Shown piece by piece: positions 34,501 through 41,821 of a stretch of DNA of 64,000 nucleotides. The stretch's first letter is position 1, and every line of letters starts with the position of its first letter. The DNA is taken from the NCBI RefSeq assembly GCF_003667445.1, contig NZ_RCTF01000009.1:62001-126000 (forward strand), given 5' to 3'. A program made the translations under genes and the position numbers. The stretch is from Xanthobacter tagetidis (GTDB lineage Bacteria > Pseudomonadota > Alphaproteobacteria > Rhizobiales > Xanthobacteraceae). The notes beneath the pieces were generated by a model. The model had not been told where the DNA came from, made no database searches, and worked only from the letters and a program-made list of their open reading frames with translations.

Positions 34501-36122
34501 GTGGCGCCGGCCGTGATGGCCGCTCCCGCCTGCGTGCCGGAAAGGTTGGCGATGGTGGTCGCGGCGGACAGGCCCGAGAGGTCCAGCGTGCCGTTGACGG
34601 TGACGCCGGTCGCGTCGGCCAGCGTCGCCGCGCCGGTGAGCTTCAGCGTGCCGGCGCTGACGAGGACCGCCATGCCGTCGCCGACGCTGCCCTCGGTGAT
34701 GGTCCAGGCCGAGCTGCCGGACTTCTCCAGCGTGCCGAAGCCGCTGGCCGCAAGGGTGCCGAGCGTGCCGGTGAAGGCCGCCGAGGTGTTGTTGCTGCCG
34801 CCGAGCACCAGGCGATCGCTCGTACCGGCGCCGGTCACGGCGCCGGTGATGGTGCCGAGCGCGCCGTCCCCGTCTGCGCGCAGTTCCAGCGTGTTGGTGC
34901 CGCCGGTGAAGGCGATGGCGGCAGCGGTGCCCGAACCTTGCGATCCGCCCGCGATCGAGGCCGCGGCGCCGTCGAGGACGATGCTCAGATTGGCGCCGGT
35001 GATGCCGGCGCCGCCGGTCGGGTTGGCCCCCTCGCCGGAGGCGCCGCCCGTGACCGACGACTGGACAAGAATGTGCGTCGCGCCGGTGCTGCCGCGCGCG
35101 TCGATGCCGGCGCCGCCGATGCCGGCCGAGGCGTACTGGGACTGGGTTTCACCGCCCGCGCCGCCGGTGACCGCGGCCTTGATGACGAGCGTGGTGTCGC
35201 CGGTGGTATTGGTCAGCAGGATGCCGTTCCCGCCGAGGGAGGACGAGGCCCAGGACAAGCCGGCGGAGCCGCCGGTGACTGCGCCCTCGAAGGTGATGGC
35301 GGTGTCGCCCGCGGCGCCGTCGAGGACGAAGCCGCTTCCGCCGTTGCCGCCCACGCCCGCCACATCGCGCGGCCCGCCGCCATTGCCGCCGGTGAGCGCA
35401 GCGCCGATGGTGAGCGTGTTGTCGCCGGTCGGCTGGTAGACGACGAGGCCGCTGCCGCCATTGCCGCCGGTGGCGGCCCAGCCGTGGTTGCCGCCATTGC
35501 CGCCGGTGATCGTCTCCGCATGGGACGCGGCGATGGTGCCCGTCTCGCCGGTCAGGCCGGTGATGACGGCGCCGAAGCCGCCGCCGCCGCCGCCGCCGCC
35601 ATACACGCCTTCGCCGCCATTGCCGCCATTGCCGCCGGAGACCGACCCCGGCAGGTCGCCGAGCACGCCGACATAGCCATGGGCCCCCCCGCCACCACCG
35701 CCGCCGGCTGCGACGTACTGTTGCCCGTCGCCGCCATCGCCGCCGGATTGCCCGGGCTGGCTCCCCCCAGCACCGCCCAGGCCACCGGCGAACGAGGCGT
35801 CGCCGCCATTGCCGCCCGCGCTCCCGCTGCCGCCGCCGCCGCCGGAGCGGCTGCTCGTGTCGCTCGCGCCCGCGCCGCCCGCGACCCCGGTGCCGGTGAC
35901 GCTGGCCGCCCCGCCCACGCCATCGCCGTCAAAGACGTAGCTTCCGCTGCCGCCATCGCCGTCCGCCGCGCGGGCCGGGGCCAGGGGCGAAAGCAGTGCC
36001 GCGAGCACCACCGTGCCGGCGACCGAGCCGAGGAGCCTCGCCCGGCGCTGCGCCGACGACGGCGCGACGTTGGACGTGTACCCCAGGGAGCGCATGCTCC
36101 CGTTGCCGCTCTCGAACCGCAT
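31563..36122 (-). CDS. autotransporter with PATR-type repeats (type Va)
   Basis: A 1519-residue type V surface protein. Residues 1-52 are an extended signal peptide ending LAPARA. Residues of about 55-330 are rich in GGNGG/GGAGG turns. The middle carries passenger-associated transport repeats, seen as GTGTLTKMGSATLTLTK and GTLKLTGAGSLADA in several copies, which form beta-helix rungs. The last about 280 residues are the beta-barrel (start near FAFWTTGFGNWGEMDG), ending in LSVRF. ATG 36122 has GGTGGGG upstream; another ATG at 36167 would add 15 residues. It is on the same strand as, and 205 bp downstream of, the SrfABC-like gene series. No enzymatic motif is visible, so adhesion is assumed from class. 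Confidence 0.9.
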   Translation of the reverse strand: MRFESGNGSMRSLGYTSNVAPSSAQRRARLLGSVAGTVVLAALLSPLAPARAADGDGGSGSYVFDGDGVGGAASVTGTGVAGGAGASDTSSRSGGGGGSGSAGGNGGDASFAGGLGGAGGSQPGQSGGDGGDGQQYVAAGGGGGGGAHGYVGVLGDLPGSVSGGNGGNGGEGVYGGGGGGGGFGAVITGLTGETGTIAASHAETITGGNGGNHGWAATGGNGGSGLVVYQPTGDNTLTIGAALTGGNGGGPRDVAGVGGNGGSGFVLDGAAGDTAITFEGAVTGGSAGLSWASSSLGGNGILLTNTTGDTTLVIKAAVTGGAGGETQSQYASAGIGGAGIDARGSTGATHILVQSSVTGGASGEGANPTGGAGITGANLSIVLDGAAASIAGGSQGSGTAAAIAFTGGTNTLELRADGDGALGTITGAVTGAGTSDRLVLGGSNNTSAAFTGTLGTLAASGFGTLEKSGSSAWTITEGSVGDGMAVLVSAGTLKLTGAATLADATGVTVNGTLDLSGLSAATTIANLSGTQAGAAITAGATGLTIDQTTADTYAGSITGTGTLTKMGSATLTLTKSLGYEGAVAISEGTLKLTGAGSLADAASVTVDGTLDISSLSSTTRFANLSGGSGGNIVIANELTIDQSENGTYAGAFSGGFGVAKAGTGTLTLTGAFDYDGYIVSSGGTIEVRTTDTISFRAITLGAESGVASLIVGRKEGETAVSTLTTTFGGINVGGSGTGALTIESGGVVKTPAVYVAAGSTLTLSGNATDGRGVLETSQLMGDAATTGVTFDGGVLRATGNEDYFIYLFGADTITLAAGGGYIDSKGFSIGAEGVFTGAGALVKQGEGTLTFYGANSYTGGTVIEAGTLALSGAGALSPTGSLALVGETAVFDITAATGAVTVGALSGTATGATLALGAKSFTTTVTADSVYAGAITGSGSFTKAGSAALTLNGVSSFDGLMTVSGGKLVVGDAAHPGASLAGGVLVGSGATLGGIGTTGSVQVAAGGTLAPGNSIGTYHVAGDVTFAAGSTYEVEIAGNGDSDLISATGTATINGAALKLIALDPQASYVNGQSYTILEAAGGVNGAFGEVTTSALFLTAQTDPSATGVDVVITVTSPDPFTSVAATPNQYATATALGTLPQTGPSLALYNSLLFLTSASEARWAFDQLSGEVHASTQSLFMEQSSLIRGALNDRLRAAQGGVGAASGPVVALDETTARAYAAPGAVQSADASKALNAVAAPATTERFAFWTTGFGNWGEMDGTGNAAAVSDSTGGFLIGADAMVGDGWRLGVAGGYSDTAFSISGRNASGSSENWHAGLYGGRTWGPLALRAGLAYTLQDISTSRSVAFTGYRDNLSADYDAGTVQAFGELGYRIDAAGIAFEPFANLAYVSLHQDGYREQGGAAALTGDAQTMATTFTTLGLRLARDVALGPTTATLRGSVGWRHAFGDVLPTVTQAFAGSDAFTITGAPIAQDAAVLEAGLDMRLAPGATLGVAYTGQFGDGVSDNGFNARLSVRF

Positions 36123-36327
36123 AGGACGACCCCACCCGACTTGGCCTTGGATGACACCTAGGGACATACGGCCAGCGCCGCGTCATTCGCCACCGTCGAA
36201 ACGCGGTACCGGCGGATGTGGTCAGAGAATGTAACCCAACGGCGCGTCGGGGCGGGCGGGTGTCCGGTGCGGCCCGCCGGTGATCGCCTGCGGCCTACGT
36301 CCTGCGGCGAGCGGTGGGTGTTCGGGC

Positions 36328-38109
36328 CTACTCGCAGCCTGCGGGACGTTGCGCGGCGCCGAGCCGGCCGCGCTGAATCTCCTGGTTGAAGAACCGTCTC
36401 GTCTGATCGTTGGGCTTCACGCAGGATTGCTGCACCAGACCCAGCCCCTCCGCAGTGTTCTTGGCGAGGCCCGGGGGATCACCGAAATAGAGGGAGCGGC
36501 CCAGAAGCGACATCGAATCGGCATCCCCGGCGTCGATCGCCCGGCGCAGCAGGGCCTCCCCGCCACGGATATCCTGGGCGAGCCCGTCAGCGCCATAGAG
36601 CAGCATCGCCCCGGCGTCGCGCATGGCGGTGACATAGCCGGCATTGGCCGCATCGAAGAAATAGTCGAACGCCCGCCGGGTGTTGGGCTGCACGTAGGTG
36701 ATGCCGCCCCCGTTGTAGCTGCCGCGATAGAGGATGCCCATCTGCCGCTTGGCCGGCAGCGAGCCCGCGCGAGCGGCAGATTCCCAAAGGCCCCGCGCCA
36801 CGTCCATGTCGGCGAAGGCACCGGCATTGTCGCCGCCGCGGCCGCGGTCGAGGGCGCGGCCGGAATAGGCGCGCCCAAGCTGAAACGTGTAACGGCGCTG
36901 GTCGCGGGCGTCGCGCGCTTCGGCACGGGCGCGCGTGCAGGCGTCGATGCCCTCGGCCATGCGCTGCGCCACGGGCGCCGCGCTGAACGTGCGTTCGGGC
37001 TGGTATGGCAAATCGGGATCCCCCTCCAAGGCCAAGAGGAAGTCGCACTGATCTCCCGCGTCCGAGGTGCTGGGCGCCGGCGGCGGCGCGGCGGGCGCGC
37101 TTGGCGGGTCGGCGCTCGGGGTCGGCGGCGGCGGGAGCCGGGCCACGCTCACCTGCCGCGTCGCCAATGCGCCGCCCGGAACGGCCGCCATCGTGATCGC
37201 GCCGGTCTGGGCGGGCTGCTGCGGCAGAACCGTCCCGTCGAGGGTGAGCACATAGCGCCTGCGGGTGCTGTCCTCTGCCAGGAGGCGAACGCGCAGCCAC
37301 GGCACGGAGGCCTCAAGATTGGCTGCCGGCGGCGTCCGCAGCAGCCATCCCTCGAACAGGCGGACCCAGGCGGCACGCCTTATCTCGGCATCGACCGCAG
37401 CCGGAGCGAACACGTTGCGGCTCGTTTCCCGGAAGTGGGGCTCGGCCGCCAGGGTCAACTCGTAGCCGTGGCGTCCGCTCCCCGCCAAGATGGCCGCAAG
37501 GACGAAGAGCGCAAGCAGCAGCAGGGCCGCCCAGGCGGGCGCCGGGAGGCGTCGCACGCCTGTGCCTCGTCCGCCGGCGGTAGACGCGGCCTGGTGTTGC
37601 GGCTCCATCCCGAGCTCGGGCGCCTTGGAGAGATCGGGAAGCGGCGGGAGAGGAGGTGGGGCAGGGGGTGTAACCGGCGGGAGCCGCGGCGGAGACGCCG
37701 GCGTCGGCGCGGGCTTTGGATCGGGCGTCGGCTCGGGCGTGGATGAGGGCGCGCTGGTGCTGCGCGAGAGCCGGACCCCGCGCGGCAGCGCTGCCGATCG
37801 GGTCAATGCCGGCCACGAGACCGTCCCGAGGCTGCCGGTCTGGTCGTCGAGGATCTCGACCATCACCAGTTCGGCGATATGGTCCACCACCTCGGGGCCG
37901 ACACGGACCTGGCTGCCCGCGCCCCCATCCACCGGCCGGCCTTCGATCCAGGTGAGGCCCGATTGCCAGCCGTCGGGCCCGAGGTCGCGCGGTTCGCCGT
38001 CGAGGCGGCGAAAGGCGAGCAGAACGGGCGCGTGCGTCACCGGCCGGCCGAGGTCGATCACGGCATGGCCCGGCCCCGCGGCCTCGTCTTCCATCACCCT
38101 GAGGCCCAT
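36328..38109 (-). CDS. membrane-anchored Sel1-like repeat protein A of the Srf-like locus
   Basis: A 593-residue predicted single-pass inner-membrane protein of unknown function. Residues 1-115 are a cytosolic domain shared with the next two genes: GPGHAVIDLGRPV, LAFRRLDGEPRDLG, DGWQSGLTWIEG, VRVGPEVVDHIAELV. A Pro-rich linker follows to about 185, then a transmembrane helix (AWAALLLLALFVLAAILAG). The periplasmic part has a middle domain (RRAAWVRLFEGWLLRTP) and Sel1-like repeats (AFDYFFDAANAGYVTAM, AMLLYGADGLAQDIRGGEAL). Cysteines in QCDF, IDAC, QSCV and AGCE match positions in the paralogs. It starts 15 bp after paralog B and is the last gene of the series. Confidence 0.8.
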   Translation of the reverse strand: MGLRVMEDEAAGPGHAVIDLGRPVTHAPVLLAFRRLDGEPRDLGPDGWQSGLTWIEGRPVDGGAGSQVRVGPEVVDHIAELVMVEILDDQTGSLGTVSWPALTRSAALPRGVRLSRSTSAPSSTPEPTPDPKPAPTPASPPRLPPVTPPAPPPLPPLPDLSKAPELGMEPQHQAASTAGGRGTGVRRLPAPAWAALLLLALFVLAAILAGSGRHGYELTLAAEPHFRETSRNVFAPAAVDAEIRRAAWVRLFEGWLLRTPPAANLEASVPWLRVRLLAEDSTRRRYVLTLDGTVLPQQPAQTGAITMAAVPGGALATRQVSVARLPPPPTPSADPPSAPAAPPPAPSTSDAGDQCDFLLALEGDPDLPYQPERTFSAAPVAQRMAEGIDACTRARAEARDARDQRRYTFQLGRAYSGRALDRGRGGDNAGAFADMDVARGLWESAARAGSLPAKRQMGILYRGSYNGGGITYVQPNTRRAFDYFFDAANAGYVTAMRDAGAMLLYGADGLAQDIRGGEALLRRAIDAGDADSMSLLGRSLYFGDPPGLAKNTAEGLGLVQQSCVKPNDQTRRFFNQEIQRGRLGAAQRPAGCE

Positions 38110-38124
38110 CTTCCCCCACCCCGC

Positions 38125-39939
38125 CTAGAAGCAGTCCGCAATCGCGTCGCTGGCCCGCAGGCCGCGGGATTCGAAGGCGGCGTCGAGATTTCTGCGAACC
38201 CGGATGCGATAGCTATCGCTCGCGCAGGCCCGGCGGAACAGGTCGAGCCCCCGCCGTGCATCGGCCGCAACCCCGCGATCACCGAAATAATAATAGGTGC
38301 CGAGATTCACCGCCGCCGGCGGATAGCCGGCCTCGATCGAGCGTTCGAGCCACTGGAGGCCCGCGGGCGCATCCTTCGTCAGGCCGGGCTTGCCGCCCTC
38401 AACGAGCAGGGCGCCGGCGCTGCTCATGGCGACCGGATTGCCGGCCTCCGCGGAGCGGACGAAGTATCTCAGGGCCTGGGGAAAATTGGGCGGAACGAAG
38501 TTTAAGCCGGCCTGCGTGTTGAAATACTCATTGTTCAAGAGAGCCAGATAGTTGAGCGCAAGCGGCGAGCCGAGGCCCGCGCCGACGCCCCACCAGCGCG
38601 TGGCCTCGGCCATGGCCATCCGGGCCCCGGCCGCGTCGCCGGCGCGCGCGAGGGCGACGGCCCGGTCCGCATAGGCCGCGCCGATCTGCGCCGCATAGCG
38701 CCGCTTCTGCCGGGGATCCTGGGACACCTGATAGGATTGCTCGCAGTGCTGGATGGCGAAATCGATATCCGCCGCTGTTTGCTGGGTCGGGAAGTCCGGA
38801 TTGTAATAGGCCCCGCCTGGCGGGCGGTCGGGATCCAGCATTCCGGCGGTGCGCAGGTCGCACTCGCGCTGGGAATCGACCTGGGGCGCCGGCGGCGCGG
38901 GACGGGGCGCCGGGGCGGGCGCCGGTTGGGGTTGCTGCCGCGGCAGGCGTTGGACCACCACGGGCTCGATCGAGACGATCTCCCCGCCGGGACCGCGGAC
39001 CAGCGCGTGCGCGGTGAGCTGCGCCGACCAGGCCGCTGGCAGGCCCGATGCAACGGGCGCGATGCGGAAGACCGCGTGGCGCCCGTCGTCGCTGACGAGG
39101 TCCGCCTTCATCCAGGGCGCTTCTGTGCTGAAGCCCGCCGACAGACCCAGCGGCCGATCGATCAGCCAGCCTTCGAACAGCCGAACCCAGCGGGCGCGAC
39201 GCGCGGTGACGGTGACCGCATCGGGATCGAATCTGGCGGCCGAGATCTGCCGGAAGCGCGGCTCGCGGTCGTACGCCGCGTCATAGCCGTAATAGCCCAG
39301 CATCGCCATGAGCACAGGCACGAGCGCCAGCAATACCAGCAGCAGAACGAGGCCGAGGACGGCGCGCTTGCGCTTTGAGCCGCCGGCCTCCGGCGATGAG
39401 CCGGTATCGCGTGTCGCGCCCTCCGGTGCGCCGGCTTTCTCATCGGCGGTGTTCGCTTCCGCGCCGGGGTCCGGCGGCAGGATGGGCGGCAAGATCGGCG
39501 GCGGGGCAGGCGGCGCAATCGGGGGAGAGGGCACGGGCTTTTCGCCTCGGCCGATCTCAGGGGGGCGATCTCGATCGGCGCCCCCGGGCCGCTGCTCCCC
39601 CAACAGGCGCCGCCCGGACAGCTCGGCCGCATGCGGGATGGACGGCCACGCCACGGTGCCGACGACGCCTACCCCGGCGAGGGCCACCTCCACCTGCACC
39701 AGCTCGCCGATGTGGTTCACCACCGCTGGGCCCACGCGGACGATGCTGCCACCCGGCGTCACCACCTGCGCATCGAGCCAGGCCTGGCCGGACTGCCAGC
39801 CGTCCAGGCCGAGATCCCGCGTGATGCCGTCGGATCGGCGAAAGGAGAGGCGAACTGGCGTCTCGCCGGCGGGTTGGCCGAGATCGATGAGGGCAAAGCC
39901 CGGACCGCTGGCATCATCCTCACGCACGCTCAGGGCCAT
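38125..39939 (-). CDS. membrane-anchored Sel1-like repeat protein B of the Srf-like locus
   Basis: A 604-residue paralog of the two neighbouring proteins. The N-terminal shared domain reads GPGFALIDLGQPA, LSFRRSDGITRDLG, DGWQSGQAWLDA, VRVGPAVVNHIGELV. A Pro-rich linker leads to a transmembrane helix (VLGLVLLLVLLALVPVLMAM). The periplasmic part has the same middle domain as A (RRARWVRLFEGWLIDRP), a Pro-rich spacer, and Sel1-like repeats (ALRYFVRSAEAGNPVAMSS, QWLERSIEAGYPPAAVN). Cysteines in ECDL, IQHC, RACA and ADCF match A and C. ATG 39939 has GGTGGGA upstream. A 228-bp gap separates it from paralog C. Function unknown. Confidence 0.8.
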   Translation of the reverse strand: MALSVREDDASGPGFALIDLGQPAGETPVRLSFRRSDGITRDLGLDGWQSGQAWLDAQVVTPGGSIVRVGPAVVNHIGELVQVEVALAGVGVVGTVAWPSIPHAAELSGRRLLGEQRPGGADRDRPPEIGRGEKPVPSPPIAPPAPPPILPPILPPDPGAEANTADEKAGAPEGATRDTGSSPEAGGSKRKRAVLGLVLLLVLLALVPVLMAMLGYYGYDAAYDREPRFRQISAARFDPDAVTVTARRARWVRLFEGWLIDRPLGLSAGFSTEAPWMKADLVSDDGRHAVFRIAPVASGLPAAWSAQLTAHALVRGPGGEIVSIEPVVVQRLPRQQPQPAPAPAPRPAPPAPQVDSQRECDLRTAGMLDPDRPPGGAYYNPDFPTQQTAADIDFAIQHCEQSYQVSQDPRQKRRYAAQIGAAYADRAVALARAGDAAGARMAMAEATRWWGVGAGLGSPLALNYLALLNNEYFNTQAGLNFVPPNFPQALRYFVRSAEAGNPVAMSSAGALLVEGGKPGLTKDAPAGLQWLERSIEAGYPPAAVNLGTYYYFGDRGVAADARRGLDLFRRACASDSYRIRVRRNLDAAFESRGLRASDAIADCF

Positions 39940-40167
39940 GTCCCACCCGTCTCCTCGCCGCGGTCCCGCGATCCGAAGCGTCGCGATGGCCTTCTGTGGC
40001 ATCGGCTCTGCCGTTTGGGTTGGCAGCGCGCGGCCAGTCCATGACAGGCATCAACGGCGCCGGTTGCACCTGCCACGCCTCAGTTCAGCACCTGTGCCCT
40101 GGCGAATTCAATTCCACAATGACATCTTCGCCCAATACGGGGAAAGGTTCGCCCGACCACGCCCAGG
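39940..40167. other. intergenic gap within the Srf-like locus
   Basis: A 228-bp gap between paralogs B and C, both on the minus strand. It may hold an internal promoter for B and A. I found no repeat, hairpin with T-tract or small gene in it. Confidence 0.3.
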
Positions 40168-41811
40168 TCAGGGCCCGCGGTCGTAGCATTCCGGCAGCAC
40201 GCTGCGGGCGCTGCGACGATTGCCCCGGAACTTTTCTTCGAGATGGTTTCGCGCTTCGGTCATCCACTCCGGCCGCGCGCAAGCGCGGCGATAATAATTG
40301 AGCCCCTGATCTTCGCGTTTTTGAAAGTCTCTTCGCCCGAAATAGTAAAGTGCACCAAGATCAAGCAGGGGCTGTATGTAGCCCAGATCGGCGGACTGCT
40401 TGAGATAATTGATGCCGGTCTCGAGATTTTTGGCGCCGCCGTCGTCGATGAGGCGCACTCCGGCATTGCGCAGGCCGACGGCATATCCACCTTCGGCGGA
40501 TGCGAGAAAATAGACGAAGGCGGCGCGAGTGTCCTTCGGGACAAAGGAATAGTTGTTTGCCTTGCTGTTGAACCAGCCGTCGTGGAGCAGGCCTATGTCA
40601 TTGCTCGCCACCGCCGAGCCGCGCTCCGCCGCCTTGGTCCACCATTGCCGCGCGGCCTGCATGAAGGATTGGGCGGCAACGGTATCGCCCGCTCTGGCCA
40701 GGGAAACGGCGCGGCTGGCGGTGGCGAATCCGGCCTGCTGCTCCATGCGGCGCTGTTGGATCGCGTCGCCCGTCAAGCCCGCGGCAGCGACGCACTTGGC
40801 GATCGCGACGTCTTCCGTGGCCCGGTCGGCCAGAGGAAAAGGTGCCATGGACGCCGGGACGGTTGCCGGGCGGTCGGGATCGAAGATTGACGAGGCGAGT
40901 TCGTCGCACCGGCGCACGGCATCGCTGAGAGCAGGATCGCTCGACGCCGCCACGGATGGCGGCGACTGGGGCGGCTTGCTGAGCATCGTCGCCGCGAAGC
41001 CCAGAATGGCAAGGAACGGAATCACGGCCGCGGTGGCTGCGATCAGCCAATCGGTGCTGATGCGCGAGCGCTCCCGGTGCGCCTCCGTGCCGGCAGCCTC
41101 CGCGGGCGGATCCCCGCGCGGTCGCGTCGTGGCAGGCTGCGGTGCGGGCTCAGGGGCGGGCCTATCGGCCTTTGGCTGCGCGGCCGGTTCCGCCGGTTCT
41201 GGATTGCGAAGGAGCTGTGTCGCCGGTACCGCGGTGGCTTCGTGCAGCAGGTCGGACGGGACCGTTGCGGCCTGCGCCGGAGCCGGCGGTGGCTCGGGCT
41301 CCTGGCGGGCAGGCGCCGGCGGGGAAGGCCGGCTCGGGGAAGGCTGGATAGGGGATGACGGGGCGTTGCGCAAAGGCCTGGCCGCGGGCGCCGCGACGGC
41401 CGGCGGTTGCGGAGCAGCCTCGCGGGTCAGAGGCAGCGCTTCCGGCCGATCCGGCGCGGCGAAGCGCGGGCGCCGGAAGCCGTCAGGCAGCACCTCTGCC
41501 ACGGAATGGAGAATGCTCGGCCACGCGATGGTGCCGATGACCCCATCGTCAGCGCTGCGGATTTCCACCGGCACAAGCTCGGCGATGCGGTTGACCACCT
41601 CCGGGCCCACCCGCACCCAGCTTCCGCCTGCCGATACAGCCTGCGTCTCGAACCAATGGACGCCCGACTGCCATCCCTCAGCGCCGAGGTCGCGCGGCTC
41701 GGCATCGAGGCGGCGAAAGGCCAGGCGCACCCCGCCGACGATCGGGCGACCGAGATCGATAACGGCATGACCGGGCCCGGTGTCGAAATCCTCCAGGACG
41801 CGCACCGCCAT
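40168..41811 (-). CDS. membrane-anchored Sel1-like repeat protein C of the Srf-like locus
   Basis: A 547-residue paralog. The shared N-terminal domain is clear: GPGHAVIDLGRPI, LAFRRLDAEPRDLG, EGWQSGVHWFET, VRVGPEVVNRIAELV. The linker is Pro/Ala-rich and longer, followed by a transmembrane helix (LIAATAAVIPFLAILGFAA). The middle WVRLFEGW domain of A and B is missing; the chain passes directly to RCDELASSIFDPDRP and Sel1-like repeats (AAFVYFLASAEGGYAVGLRN, NYLKQSADLGYIQPLLDLG). Cysteines in RCDE, IAKC, RACA and PECY match A and B. The 3' third of the gene is visibly lower in GC than its neighbours. It starts 10 bp after srfC. Confidence 0.8.
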   Translation of the reverse strand: MAVRVLEDFDTGPGHAVIDLGRPIVGGVRLAFRRLDAEPRDLGAEGWQSGVHWFETQAVSAGGSWVRVGPEVVNRIAELVPVEIRSADDGVIGTIAWPSILHSVAEVLPDGFRRPRFAAPDRPEALPLTREAAPQPPAVAAPAARPLRNAPSSPIQPSPSRPSPPAPARQEPEPPPAPAQAATVPSDLLHEATAVPATQLLRNPEPAEPAAQPKADRPAPEPAPQPATTRPRGDPPAEAAGTEAHRERSRISTDWLIAATAAVIPFLAILGFAATMLSKPPQSPPSVAASSDPALSDAVRRCDELASSIFDPDRPATVPASMAPFPLADRATEDVAIAKCVAAAGLTGDAIQQRRMEQQAGFATASRAVSLARAGDTVAAQSFMQAARQWWTKAAERGSAVASNDIGLLHDGWFNSKANNYSFVPKDTRAAFVYFLASAEGGYAVGLRNAGVRLIDDGGAKNLETGINYLKQSADLGYIQPLLDLGALYYFGRRDFQKREDQGLNYYRRACARPEWMTEARNHLEEKFRGNRRSARSVLPECYDRGP

Positions 41812-41821
41812 GATCGTCGCC

